From: an uncultured Arthrobacter sp.
Lineage (GTDB): Bacteria > Actinomycetota > Actinomycetes > Actinomycetales > Micrococcaceae
Assembly: GCF_947495145.1 (NCBI RefSeq)
Contig: NZ_CANLXP010000001.1
Span: 112,172 to 176,171, forward strand
Reading direction: 5' to 3'
Length of the DNA stretch: 64,000 bases
How positions within the stretch are numbered: the first letter of the stretch is position 1; the number at the start of each line of letters is the position of its first letter. The notes beneath the pieces are model-generated. The model saw only the letters and a program-made list of their open reading frames with translations, did no database searches and had not been told where the DNA came from. Shown here one piece after another: positions 22,874 to 32,343 of this stretch. The translations under genes were made by a program, and so were the position numbers.

Positions 22874-25669
22874 ATGAGTAGTGTGGACAGCTTCGGTTCC
22901 AAAGGCGTACTAGATGTCGCCGGTGCCGAATACGAGATTTTCCGGTTGAATGCAGTTGAAGGTGCGCAGAGCCTTCCGTACAGCCTCAAGGTTCTGCTCG
23001 AGAATCTGCTGCGCACCGAGGACGGCGCAAATATCACTGCGGATCACATTCGCGCCCTCGCGAACTGGGACTCCGACGCCCAGCCGAATACCGAAATTCA
23101 GTTCACCCCGGCGCGCGTCCTGATGCAGGACTTCACCGGTGTGCCCTGCGTAGTGGACCTGGCAACCATGCGGGAGGCCGTGAAGGAGCTCGGCGGGGAC
23201 CCGGCACGCGTTAACCCGCTTGCTCCCGCCGAAATGGTCATCGACCACTCTGTTCAGATTGACGTCTTCGGAAACTCGGACGCCATTGAGCGCAACATGG
23301 AGATCGAGTACGAGCGCAATGGCGAGCGTTACCAGTTCCTGCGCTGGGGTCAGACTGCGTTCGACGACTTCAAGGTGGTTCCCCCGGGAACCGGCATTGT
23401 GCACCAGGTGAACATTGAGTACCTGGCGCGGACGGTCATGACCCGTGAAATTGACGGCAAGCTCCGTGCCTATCCGGACACCTGCGTAGGCACCGACTCG
23501 CACACGACCATGGTCAACGGCCTCGGTGTGCTCGGTTGGGGTGTCGGCGGTATCGAGGCTGAGGCGGCGATGCTCGGACAGCCTGTATCGATGCTGATTC
23601 CGCGCGTTGTCGGATTCAAACTCACCGGCGCAATCCCTGCGGGTGCCACGGCAACCGACGTCGTACTGACCATCACCGAGATGCTGCGCAAGCACGGCGT
23701 CGTCGGAAAGTTCGTCGAGTTCTACGGCGACGGCGTGGCGGAAGTACCGCTGGCGAACCGCGCCACGATCGGCAACATGAGTCCGGAATTCGGCTCGACG
23801 GCAGCCATGTTCCCCATCGACGACGTCACTCTCGAGTACCTGCGCCTCACGGGGCGCTCGGAAGAGAGCGTTGCGCTGGTTGAGGCCTACACCAAGGAGC
23901 AGGGCCTCTGGCACGATCCCTCCCGCGAGATCCGTTTCTCCGAGTTCATCGAGCTCGACCTTTCGACGGTTGTTCCGTCGATCGCCGGCCCGAAACGGCC
24001 CCAGGACCGCATCGCGCTGACCGACGCCAAGGAACAGTTCCGCAAGGACATTCACAACTACACCGGCAACGCCGATGACGCAGCGTTGGACGAGGCCCTC
24101 GAAGAATCCTTCCCGGCCTCGGACGTACCCGCAATGACGTCCACGCTCAAGCACTCCGCCGCGGCGTCGGCGACAGGGCGGCCATCCCGGCCGGTCAAGG
24201 TCAACATGAGCGATGGTCGTGAGTTCATCCTCGATCACGGTGCAGTGAGCATCGCGTCGATCACCTCATGCACCAACACCTCGAACCCCTCGGTCATGCT
24301 TGCTGCTGCTCTGCTTGCACGGAATGCCGTCGAAAAGGGCCTGGCCTCGAAGCCGTGGGTGAAAACCTCGGTCGCGCCCGGGTCGAAGGTCGTCACCGAC
24401 TACTACGACAAGTCCGGCCTCACCCCGTACCTGGAGAAGCTCGGCTTCTTCATTGTCGGCTACGGCTGCGCCACGTGTATCGGCAACTCGGGTCCGCTGG
24501 AGGAAGAGATCTCCAGTGCCATCCAGAACAACGACCTCTCGGTCGCTGCCGTGCTTTCCGGCAACCGCAACTTCGAAGGCCGGATCAACCCGGACGTGAA
24601 GATGAACTATCTTGCGTCGCCTCCATTGGTTATCGCGTATGCACTTGCGGGGACCATGGACTTCGATTTCGAGAGCGATCCGCTGGGTCAGGACGAGTCG
24701 GGTAACGATATCTTCCTCCGCGACATCTGGCCGAGCCCCACCGAGGTACAGCAGGTAATCGATTCCTCCATCGACGAGGCAATGTTCTCCAAGGGCTACG
24801 AGGGCGTGTTCGACGGCGACGATCGCTGGAAGTCGCTTGATACTCCCGAGGGCGACACCTTCGCCTGGAGCGATGACTCCACCTATGTGCGCAAGCCCCC
24901 ATACTTCGAGGGAATGCAGGCACAGCCGGAGCCGGTTTCGGATATCGAGGGAGCCCGGGTGCTCGCCAAGCTCGGCGATTCGGTGACCACCGACCACATC
25001 AGCCCCGCTGGTTCGTTCAAGTCGGACAGTCCGGCCGGACGCTATCTTCTGGAGCACGGTGTTGCCCGCAAGGATTTCAACTCCTACGGGTCCCGCCGTG
25101 GCAACCACGAAGTGATGATCCGAGGTACCTTCGCGAACATCCGGCTGCGTAACATGCTGCTCGACGGAGTCGAAGGCGGATTCACCAGGGACTTCACCCA
25201 GACGGGTGGCCCGCAGGCCTACATCTACGATGCCGCGATGAACTACCAGGCCACAGGTACACCGCTGGTTGTCCTGGCGGGCAAGGAATACGGTTCGGGT
25301 TCGTCCCGTGACTGGGCCGCCAAGGGTACCGCGCTGCTCGGTGTCAAGGCCGTCATCGCCGAAAGCTACGAGCGTATCCACCGGTCCAACCTGATCGGCA
25401 TGGGGGTGCTGCCGCTGCAGTTCCCTGCCGGAGAGAACGCTGCGACGCTCAAGCTCACCGGTACCGAGACCTTCTCCATCGAGAAAGTCACGGAGCTGAA
25501 TAACGGCAGCTCCCCGGCAACCGTCAAGGTGACAGCCACCCCGGAAGAGGAGGGCGCCCCCGTAACGTTCGATGCTGTTCTTCGCATCGATACGCCGGGC
25601 GAAGCCGACTACTACCGCAACGGCGGAATCCTGCAGTACGTGCTGCGTCAGTTGGCAGCAGCATCCTGA
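22874..25669 (+). CDS. acnA: Aconitate hydratase (AcnA type)
   Basis: The 931-residue TCA-cycle enzyme isomerises citrate and isocitrate through a [4Fe-4S] cluster. Cluster cysteines are at SCTNTSN (Cys466) and [12 protein letters not shown] (Cys532 and Cys535). Substrate-binding segments are [20 protein letters not shown] in the first half and the C-terminal swivel domain with [16 protein letters not shown]. The ATG has GAGGAGT upstream. A linker near residues 405-418 contains [11 protein letters not shown], a short motif also found in unrelated small bacterial proteins. A 172-base leader separates it from the methyltransferase gene, so it probably has its own promoter; a strong hairpin follows. 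Confidence 0.95.
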   Translation: MSSVDSFGSKGVLDVAGAEYEIFRLNAVEGAQSLPYSLKVLLENLLRTEDGANITADHIRALANWDSDAQPNTEIQFTPARVLMQDFTGVPCVVDLATMREAVKELGGDPARVNPLAPAEMVIDHSVQIDVFGNSDAIERNMEIEYERNGERYQFLRWGQTAFDDFKVVPPGTGIVHQVNIEYLARTVMTREIDGKLRAYPDTCVGTDSHTTMVNGLGVLGWGVGGIEAEAAMLGQPVSMLIPRVVGFKLTGAIPAGATATDVVLTITEMLRKHGVVGKFVEFYGDGVAEVPLANRATIGNMSPEFGSTAAMFPIDDVTLEYLRLTGRSEESVALVEAYTKEQGLWHDPSREIRFSEFIELDLSTVVPSIAGPKRPQDRIALTDAKEQFRKDIHNYTGNADDAALDEALEESFPASDVPAMTSTLKHSAAASATGRPSRPVKVNMSDGREFILDHGAVSIASITSCTNTSNPSVMLAAALLARNAVEKGLASKPWVKTSVAPGSKVVTDYYDKSGLTPYLEKLGFFIVGYGCATCIGNSGPLEEEISSAIQNNDLSVAAVLSGNRNFEGRINPDVKMNYLASPPLVIAYALAGTMDFDFESDPLGQDESGNDIFLRDIWPSPTEVQQVIDSSIDEAMFSKGYEGVFDGDDRWKSLDTPEGDTFAWSDDSTYVRKPPYFEGMQAQPEPVSDIEGARVLAKLGDSVTTDHISPAGSFKSDSPAGRYLLEHGVARKDFNSYGSRRGNHEVMIRGTFANIRLRNMLLDGVEGGFTRDFTQTGGPQAYIYDAAMNYQATGTPLVVLAGKEYGSGSSRDWAAKGTALLGVKAVIAESYERIHRSNLIGMGVLPLQFPAGENAATLKLTGTETFSIEKVTELNNGSSPATVKVTATPEEEGAPVTFDAVLRIDTPGEADYYRNGGILQYVLRQLAAAS

Positions 25670-25683
25670 CGCTGTCTTCCCCC

Positions 25684-25732
25684 AACGCAGACACACGCCG
25701 CCTCCGGAAACGGAGGGGGCGTGTTCTGCGTT
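25684..25732 (+). terminator. Terminator hairpin after acnA
   Basis: AACGCAGACACACGCCGCCTCCG pairs, with two small irregularities, with CGGAGGGGGCGTGTTCTGCGTT across a GAAA-type loop. It is a stem of about 21 base pairs directly behind the acnA stop. Confidence 0.75.
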
Positions 25733-25843
25733 GAGGGAAGACGCGCGCTCGCATCGGGCACGGTGGTGCAGTGGGCCGCGTTAGAGTTAACAGCGTGTGA
25801 GAACGCACCGGTGCCGTAGATCACAAAATGAGAAGGAGGCGCG

Positions 25844-27817
25844 ATGGGACTCCTGGAGACCATCCACAGCCCACAAGACCTCACCAGGTTGTCAGGACAG
25901 CAGCTTTCCCGCCTGGCCGCGGAAATCCGAGCCTTCCTCATCCGCACGGTCTCCCGCACGGGCGGCCATCTCGGGCCCAACCTGGGTGTTGTCGAATTGA
26001 CGATCGGCATCCACCGGGTGTTTGACTCGCCCCGCGACAGCATCGTCTTCGACACCGGACATCAGTCCTACGTGCACAAGTTGCTCACCGGCCGCCAGAA
26101 TTTCGATTCGCTCCGTCAACAGGGCGGCCTGTCGGGCTACCCATCGCGGGCTGAATCGGTGCACGACGTCGTCGAGAGCTCACATGCCTCGGCCTCGCTC
26201 TCGTGGGCAGACGGCATCTCCCGCGCACGGGTGCTGAACGGTGAGGAAGACCGCTCCGCCGTCGTCCTCATTGGTGACGGCGCGCTCACCGGCGGCATGG
26301 CCTGGGAAGCCATCAACAACATCGCCGCGGACAAGCGTCGCCGCGTGGTCATCGTGGTGAACGACAACGGGCGGTCCTACGCGCCTACTATCGGCGGGGT
26401 TGCCGACTATCTTGCGTCGCTGCGCCCCACCCTGGATTCCGTCCGCACGCACCGTGTGTATGAAGGCACGCTCGATTGGTGGAAACGGAAGCTGCAGAAC
26501 GGCGGCACGGTCGGCCGCTTCGCTTACCGGAGCCTGCACGCGACCAAAAAGGGCGTGAAGGATTGGTGGGCGCCCCAGGGATTGTTCGAAGACCTCGGGA
26601 TGAAGTACATCGGTCCCATCAACGGCCACGACCTGGCGGCGGTGGAGCACGCACTGACGCAGGCCAAGAACTACGGCGGTCCGGTCATCGTCCATGCCAT
26701 CACGGAAAAGGGCCACGGCTATGCGCCGGCCCGTGCTGATGAAGCGGACCAATTCCACGCCGTCGGAATCATCGACCCCGAAACCGGGGAGCCGATCGGG
26801 GCTGGGGGAGTCCAGTCGTGGACCTCGGTCTTCGCGGAGGAAATCGCAGACATTGCAGATGAGCGCAAGGACATCGTCGGCATCACCGGCGCCATGCTAA
26901 TCCCGGTCGGGCTTCACAAGTTCGCTGCGAAGCACCCCGACCGCGTGTTCGACGTGGGAATAGCCGAGCAGCACGCCCTCACCAGTGCTGCCGGCATGGC
27001 TTTCGGCGGGCTTCACCCGGTCATCGCCCTCTACGCCACCTTCCTCAACCGCGCCTTCGATCAGCTCCTGATGGACATCGCCCTCCATAAAGCGGGGGTG
27101 ACCATTGTGCTCGACCGTTCCGGAGTCACCGGGCCGGACGGCGCCAGTCACCACGGCATGTGGGACCTGTCGATGCTGCAGATAGTTCCCGGGCTGCACC
27201 TGGCCGCGCCGCGCGATGCAACCAGGCTCCGCGAGGAATTGCGTGAAGCGGTTGCGATCAACAATGCTCCGTCGGTGGTGCGTTACTCGAAGGGCAACGT
27301 CGGCGCTGAGGTCGAGGCCATCGAGCGACTCTCCGACGGCGTGGATGTCCTCTGCCGCAGGCCGGCGGGATCGCGCCAGAACGACGTCCTCATTGTGAGC
27401 GTCGGCGCCATGAGCGAACTTGCCCTCGATGTGTCGAACAGACTGGGGGCGCAGGGAATCAGCTCGACGGTCATTGATCCGCGGTGGGTGCTGCCCGTAG
27501 CGCGCTCAGTCGTCCGAATGGCAGCAGAGCACCGCATCGTCGTCGTCATCGAAGATGGTGTGCGCGCCGGCGGCGTAGGCTCACGCATCCGTCAGGAAAT
27601 GCGCTCTGCCGGTGTCGATACCGCACTTAACGAAGTAGGCCTCCCGGTGGAATTCCTCGATCACGGGTCCCGCAGTGAAGTGATGGAGCGGGTTGGACTT
27701 ACTGCCCGGAAGGTTGCCCAGGACATCGTGGAACAGGTACTCGGCACCAAGGTGCCTGTCGCCCGGCCGTTGCCCGGAGAGGTTCCGTCGGCCACAGGCC
27801 AACTGCCCAAGCTCTGA
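25844..27817 (+). CDS. dxs: 1-deoxy-D-xylulose-5-phosphate synthase
   Basis: The 657-residue thiamine-diphosphate enzyme condenses pyruvate and glyceraldehyde 3-phosphate, the first step of the MEP isoprenoid pathway. Visible are [14 protein letters not shown] (about residues 41-54), [15 protein letters not shown], the ThDP/Mg motif [16 protein letters not shown] with NDNGRSYAP, the transketolase-type [11 protein letters not shown] with the catalytic glutamate, and the C-terminal [13 protein letters not shown]. The usual NSHAS reads SSHAS, a minor change. AGAAGGAGG precedes the ATG. Its need for ThDP links it loosely to the TPP-controlled gene nearby. It converges on the VKOR gene with 19 bases between. 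Confidence 0.95.
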   Translation: MGLLETIHSPQDLTRLSGQQLSRLAAEIRAFLIRTVSRTGGHLGPNLGVVELTIGIHRVFDSPRDSIVFDTGHQSYVHKLLTGRQNFDSLRQQGGLSGYPSRAESVHDVVESSHASASLSWADGISRARVLNGEEDRSAVVLIGDGALTGGMAWEAINNIAADKRRRVVIVVNDNGRSYAPTIGGVADYLASLRPTLDSVRTHRVYEGTLDWWKRKLQNGGTVGRFAYRSLHATKKGVKDWWAPQGLFEDLGMKYIGPINGHDLAAVEHALTQAKNYGGPVIVHAITEKGHGYAPARADEADQFHAVGIIDPETGEPIGAGGVQSWTSVFAEEIADIADERKDIVGITGAMLIPVGLHKFAAKHPDRVFDVGIAEQHALTSAAGMAFGGLHPVIALYATFLNRAFDQLLMDIALHKAGVTIVLDRSGVTGPDGASHHGMWDLSMLQIVPGLHLAAPRDATRLREELREAVAINNAPSVVRYSKGNVGAEVEAIERLSDGVDVLCRRPAGSRQNDVLIVSVGAMSELALDVSNRLGAQGISSTVIDPRWVLPVARSVVRMAAEHRIVVVIEDGVRAGGVGSRIRQEMRSAGVDTALNEVGLPVEFLDHGSRSEVMERVGLTARKVAQDIVEQVLGTKVPVARPLPGEVPSATGQLPKL

Positions 27818-27836
27818 CATCGCCCGCGCGGAAACC

Positions 27837-28475
27837 TCAGCCAAGGAAGGCGCGGGAGAAGCTGAAGAACACCGAAGCGGCGGCTGCCACCAGCAGCAGG
27901 ACGCTAAGCGGCCACGCCCATTCGGCAAGGAACCGGCGCACGACTGAGGGGACCGGTAGGTCCCCATGGATTGCGTTCCGCGCGGTCAGCAGCACAGTGA
28001 GCACGATCATGACCGCCCAGACCGCCATGCAATACAGGCACAGAATGTGGATCGCGAACAAAGCCTGGCTCCACAACCAGACGATGAACACGAATCCCAG
28101 GGTCACGCCGGCCTGGAGCCCCCGCCAGTACCAGCGTGCCGGACGGGCTCCCGAGAACAGAACCATGGCCGTCGTCAGTATGACTGCGAACGCGACTATC
28201 CCGATGAGCGGATTCGGGAATCCGAAAAGCGCGGCCTGCCAGGTGCGGAACACCTCGCCGCAGGAGACGAAGGGGCTGATGTCGCAGGACGTCACGTAGT
28301 TCGGATCCTCGTACAGCGCGAGCCGTTCGAGAACGAGCTGGCCTGAGGCCAGGAAACCGACGACGCCGCAGGCGGCAAACACCCATGCCATGCCCCGGTC
28401 AGTGGCGAAGCCGGGTGCGCTGATATTCCCCTCCGCCGCGGGTCCCGTCCGCCGGTCTGGCGCATCCTCTTGCAT
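27837..28475 (-). CDS. Vitamin K epoxide reductase family protein
   Basis: The 212-residue membrane protein has about five hydrophobic segments and two cysteine pairs: CDISPFVSCG in a loop after the first segment and CLYC near residues 144-147. That is the VKOR active-site CxxC with its shuttle cysteines. Actinobacterial VKORs reoxidise DsbA-like oxidoreductases using menaquinone, allowing disulfide formation outside the membrane. No thioredoxin-like domain is fused here, so the partner is elsewhere. The frame is open upstream to 28760, but ATG at 28475 has AGGAGGG just before it and gives the usual length. It is divergent from rne. Confidence 0.9.
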   Translation of the reverse strand: MQEDAPDRRTGPAAEGNISAPGFATDRGMAWVFAACGVVGFLASGQLVLERLALYEDPNYVTSCDISPFVSCGEVFRTWQAALFGFPNPLIGIVAFAVILTTAMVLFSGARPARWYWRGLQAGVTLGFVFIVWLWSQALFAIHILCLYCMAVWAVMIVLTVLLTARNAIHGDLPVPSVVRRFLAEWAWPLSVLLLVAAAASVFFSFSRAFLG

Positions 28476-28867
28476 AGACCCTCCTGTGATCAACATCAGC
28501 GAGTCTAACGGGCAGTACAGCCGGTAGTGATGGGCGTGTGAGACAATGAACGTGGCTGGCGCAGGAACCACATTCCGGTGCCGGTCCAGTGACAGGCTTC
28601 CGGTTCTGCCGGCGACGCTCCCGCGGATTTGGCACCACCATGGTGAACCCCGCAGAATCCGCCGGGCAGAACCCGTGCTGGTTTCAGCGACGGGCAGGAA
28701 AAGCGCCACTGGTCTTCGAGTGATGCCGCGCCCCATGGTTGGCGCGACCTCGAACGACACAATAACGACTTCCGGGTGACGCGTGCACTAGCGCCGCGGA
28801 CACCCGACCAAGCGCCTCGCGGCGCCGGAATGTGGACGGCGTTCGTGAGGGTGGAGCACAGCCGAAT
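28476..28867 (+). promoter_or_regulatory. Long intergenic leader upstream of rne
   Basis: This stretch of 392 bases has no convincing gene. It must hold the promoters of the divergent VKOR and rne genes. Near its right end GCGCCGCG (28791-28798) and CGCGGCGC (28818-28825) form a perfect eight-base stem with a 19-base loop, about 45 bases before the rne start. CACCATGGTG near 28637 is a smaller palindrome. A foldable rne 5'UTR would fit autoregulation of RNase E known from enterobacteria, but that is an inference. I cannot place a clear -35/-10 pair. Confidence 0.4.
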
Positions 28868-31800
28868 ATGGACACAAACGCATCAGATACCTCAGAAGTA
28901 CAGACCGATGCTGGCCTGCAGGAGGCGCCTGCACGTAAGGCGCCGCGTACCCGTCGCAAGAAGAATGACGACGACGCCGCAGAGCGAGCAGAAGCGTCAC
29001 CGGACGCTGGCGGAAGTGAAACCGCGCCGCAGCCGACCCGCCGTCGGGCTCCCCGTCGGGCATCACAGCCGGAGCTGACCCTGCCGGAATCCCCGTCCCA
29101 GCCGCCGTCGATCGGATCCGACCCGGCCGACGCTTCCACTAACGCCGCGTCCAGCGAGGAAGCAGCGGAGTCGAGTTCGCCAGCCAGCGAAGATGCCGCG
29201 GCCGAACGCAAGCCGGCGCGCGCCCGCCGCACCCGCAAGCCCGCGGCCGCTGTGAGTGCCGAGGCGGCAGAGGCAACGGTTGACGCTCCAGCCGGGGAAG
29301 CCGCAGCAGCTTCTGATTCGATTGCGCCTGAGGTGACGGCACCTGCCGCAGCTGACGCCCCCACTGCCGAGGCACCCGCGGCTGAGGAGGCAGCTCCGCA
29401 GCGGCCCGCACGCCGTCGTCGCGTGAGCACGAAGGCCGCGACCGTCAAAGAGCCGGCCGGCGAGTCGGACAGCCCTGAGCCGGCAGCGAGCGAACCCTCC
29501 CCAGCTGAACCTGCCGACGACTCTTCCGCCGCCGCTGAAGACCAGGACAGTGCCGGACTGGACCCGTTCGCCGTTCCCGACTCGCCTGTCTCGCTGCTTT
29601 TCCACGCGCCTGATCTCACCGCGGTGGTACCGCGGACTCCGCCGAAGATCGCTCCCCAGAATGACCGCGACAGCGACGTGGAGGACGACACCGAGAGCGA
29701 CGACGGCGGTGGAAGCGGACGGCGCCGCAGCCGGCGAAGCAGGAGCCGCAACCGAACTGCTGAGGGCGAAGCGTCCGAATCCGAATCGCGCGGCGCGTCT
29801 GCTTCGGGCCAGGGCCCAACGGAGCCCGGCGAGGAGAGCGAGCCGACTTCACGCCGTCGTCGCCGTCGTCGTCGTGGTGATGAGGACCTGGAACTCACCG
29901 GCGGCTCCGATGACGATCCGCCGAACACCATCACCCGGGTGCGCGCGCCGCGCCAGAGCCAGGATGCTCCTTCCGACCGCGTGACCAGCGTGAAGGGTTC
30001 CACGCGCCTGGAAGCCAAGAAGCAGCGTCGGCGGGAATCACGGGATTCCGGCAGGCGCCGCCATGTCATCACCGAAGCGGAGTTCCTTGCCCGCCGGGAA
30101 TCCGTCGACCGCGAGATGGTGGTTCGCCAGCGCGATGACAGGATCCAGATCGCCGTCATGGAAGACGGGGTTCTCGCTGAACACTTCGTGTCCAAGACCC
30201 AGCAGGATTCGCTGATCGGGAACGTGTACCTCGGCAAGGTGCAGAACGTCCTGCCGAGCATGGAAGCTGCCTTCATCGACATCGGCCGGGGACGCAACGC
30301 CGTGCTGTACGCCGGTGAGGTCAACTGGGACGCCGCAGGCCTCGACGGCCAGCCGCGCCGCATTGAGCTGGCCCTCAAGTCCGGCGATTCCGTGCTGGTG
30401 CAGGTCACTAAGGATCCGGTAGGCCACAAGGGCGCACGCCTGACCAGCCAGATCTCCTTGCCCGGGCGCTACCTGGTGTACGTGCCGGGCGGTTCGATGA
30501 CGGGCATCTCCCGGAAGCTTCCCGACGTCGAACGCAACCGGTTGAAGCGCATCCTCAAGGACCGGCTGCCGGAAAACGCCGGCGTCATCGTCCGCACCGC
30601 GGCTGAGGGCGCCAGCGAAGAGGAACTGACGCACGACATCAACCGCCTCCGCTCCCAGTGGGAGACGATCGAGGGCAAGGCTGCGTCCACCAAGACGCTC
30701 GCGCCGGAACTGCTCTACGGGGAGCCGGACCTGACCATCAAGGTGGTCCGGGACGTCTTCAACGAGGACTTTTCCAAGCTGATCGTCTCCGGCGAGGAGG
30801 CGTGGGACACCATCGAGGCGTACGTCATGTATGTTGCTCCGGACCTCGTGGGCAGGCTTGAGAAGTGGACGAAAGACGAGGACATTTTCGCTGCCCGGCG
30901 GATTGACGAGCAGATCCACAAGGCACTGGACCGCAAGGTATTCCTGCCGTCAGGCGGCTCCCTGGTGATCGACCGCACCGAAGCGATGACCGTGGTCGAC
31001 GTGAACACCGGCAAGTTCACCGGTAGCGGCGGCAACCTCGAGGAAACCGTCACCAAGAACAACCTCGAAGCGGCCGAGGAAGTCGTCCGGCAGCTTCGCC
31101 TGCGTGACATCGGCGGAATCATCGTCATCGACTTCATCGACATGGTGCTGGAAGCGAACCGGGACCTCGTGCTGCGGCGGCTCGTCGAATGCCTGGGACG
31201 CGACCGGACCAAGCACCAGGTTGCTGAGGTCACCTCGCTTGGTCTTGTCCAGATGACCCGCAAGCGCATGGGTACCGGGTTGCTTGAAGTGTTCGGCGAG
31301 AACTGCGAGCACTGTGCCGGGCGCGGTGTGGTTACCCACGACGAACCTGTGGAACACCGCAGGCACGCCGTCTCCACCGAAAACCACCAGCAGCACCTGC
31401 GGCAGGAGAAGATGTCCCGCAGCGAGCGCAAGCGGCGGGCGAAGACCCAGCAAGTGGAGGAGCAGGCTCCGGCCCCGGAACCGAAGGCTGACGACGCCGA
31501 GCGCCAGGCGCGTGCCGAGGCCGCGCGGGCAGCGCTGGCGAACATCGCCGCGGCCACCCAGGCGGCTCATGAACACGATCATGAGACCGAACAGGACCAC
31601 CGTGAGGCCCGGCCGGTGGAATCGCCGTCGTTGGCCCCGGTGCTGACAATAAATGGTGAGAAGGTGACCCTCCCGCGCGCGGAAAATGCACCCGTATCGG
31701 TCCGCCCGGAGCCGCGCCTGACGCTGGAGAGCCTGACGGAGGCCTTCAACCGCTTCCCGTCCGCCGGCCAGGGTGAGGGCGCCGCAGCGACGCCTGACGA

Positions 31801-32164
31801 GCCTGTGGAGCCCGGAAAGCCTGAGAATCCCTCCCAGACCGAAGCACCGGTGCAGGTGATTCCTGACCGGGACGCAGGCGGGCTGGAAGGCCCCTCGAGT
31901 CCGGAGACGGTGCAACAGCAGAACGTTCCTGCGACCGACGCCGGTGCGGCGCCGCCGTCGGGCCGCCGTAACCGGCGCCACCGCGCGGCCAGCAGCGCGC
32001 AGGGTTCGGCAGCGAATGCCACGATCGAGCGGGCGGCCGGCGAGACCGTCGCAGCCTCCGCCGGCGCACAGCATGTCGCTCGGGTTGAGAAGCCCGAGTC
32101 GAAACCCCGGCAGACGGAAGAGCCGATGATCCTCGGAGTTGGGGTGCCTGCCTCCGAGCTCTAG
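28868..32164 (+). CDS. rne: Ribonuclease E/G
   Basis: The 1098-residue endoribonuclease starts mRNA decay and processes rRNA and tRNA. Residues 1-400 are low-complexity Ala/Pro/Glu/Arg with basic clusters, probably disordered scaffold. The catalytic core (about 400-830) has an S1 domain (SLIGNVYLGKVQNVLPSMEAAF), the magnesium aspartates in VVDVNTGK (Asp711) and VIDFIDM (Asp755), and the zinc-link CEHC (Cys813, Cys816). The C-terminal 270 residues are again low-complexity. Scaffold tails on both sides of the core are the actinobacterial plan, unlike E. coli. ATG at 28868 is chosen because GGGTGGAG lies about ten bases upstream; ATG at 28832 is the alternative. Confidence 0.93.
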   Translation: MDTNASDTSEVQTDAGLQEAPARKAPRTRRKKNDDDAAERAEASPDAGGSETAPQPTRRRAPRRASQPELTLPESPSQPPSIGSDPADASTNAASSEEAAESSSPASEDAAAERKPARARRTRKPAAAVSAEAAEATVDAPAGEAAAASDSIAPEVTAPAAADAPTAEAPAAEEAAPQRPARRRRVSTKAATVKEPAGESDSPEPAASEPSPAEPADDSSAAAEDQDSAGLDPFAVPDSPVSLLFHAPDLTAVVPRTPPKIAPQNDRDSDVEDDTESDDGGGSGRRRSRRSRSRNRTAEGEASESESRGASASGQGPTEPGEESEPTSRRRRRRRRGDEDLELTGGSDDDPPNTITRVRAPRQSQDAPSDRVTSVKGSTRLEAKKQRRRESRDSGRRRHVITEAEFLARRESVDREMVVRQRDDRIQIAVMEDGVLAEHFVSKTQQDSLIGNVYLGKVQNVLPSMEAAFIDIGRGRNAVLYAGEVNWDAAGLDGQPRRIELALKSGDSVLVQVTKDPVGHKGARLTSQISLPGRYLVYVPGGSMTGISRKLPDVERNRLKRILKDRLPENAGVIVRTAAEGASEEELTHDINRLRSQWETIEGKAASTKTLAPELLYGEPDLTIKVVRDVFNEDFSKLIVSGEEAWDTIEAYVMYVAPDLVGRLEKWTKDEDIFAARRIDEQIHKALDRKVFLPSGGSLVIDRTEAMTVVDVNTGKFTGSGGNLEETVTKNNLEAAEEVVRQLRLRDIGGIIVIDFIDMVLEANRDLVLRRLVECLGRDRTKHQVAEVTSLGLVQMTRKRMGTGLLEVFGENCEHCAGRGVVTHDEPVEHRRHAVSTENHQQHLRQEKMSRSERKRRAKTQQVEEQAPAPEPKADDAERQARAEAARAALANIAAATQAAHEHDHETEQDHREARPVESPSLAPVLTINGEKVTLPRAENAPVSVRPEPRLTLESLTEAFNRFPSAGQGEGAAATPDEPVEPGKPENPSQTEAPVQVIPDRDAGGLEGPSSPETVQQQNVPATDAGAAPPSGRRNRRHRAASSAQGSAANATIERAAGETVAASAGAQHVARVEKPESKPRQTEEPMILGVGVPASEL

Positions 32165-32182
32165 CGGTTTCCGGCCCAACAG

Positions 32183-32222
32183 AACACGCCGTTCCCCTCG
32201 CCAAGGGGTGCGGCGTGTTTTG
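32183..32222 (+). terminator. Rho-independent terminator after rne
   Basis: AACACGCCG (32183-32191) and CGGCGTGTT (32211-32219) pair perfectly, with an inner CCCCTCGCCAAGGGG stem, followed by a T-rich run. It separates rne from the TPP riboswitch. Confidence 0.8.
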
Positions 32223-32241
32223 TTCGGTAGGCTGAGATGCA

Positions 32242-32341
32242 GTGACACGCGGTGCCCGCTCCGGGCTGAGATGAAACGCGTTGAACCTGATCTAGAGATG
32301 GCCGCCAAGAGGCGGCCTTTGGCCTAGCGGAGGGATGTCGC
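32242..32341 (+). promoter_or_regulatory. TPP riboswitch (THI element)
   Basis: The conserved thiamine-pyrophosphate aptamer blocks are present in order: ACGCGGTGCC, GGGCTGAGAT, CGCGTTGAACCTGATCTAG and GCGGAGGGA. P1 pairs GTGACA (32242-32247) with TGTCGC (32336-32341), P2 pairs ACGCG with CGCGT, P3 is GCCC-GCTCC-GGGC, and the P4/P5 arm contains GGCCGCC-AAGA-GGCGGCC. The conserved core GGAGGG (32329-32334) is also the Shine-Dalgarno of the gene, and the start ATG is at 32344, two bases after P1. TPP binding should therefore hide the ribosome site directly. No terminator is seen between aptamer and gene, so control is most likely translational. Confidence 0.93.
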
Positions 32342-32343
32342 GG

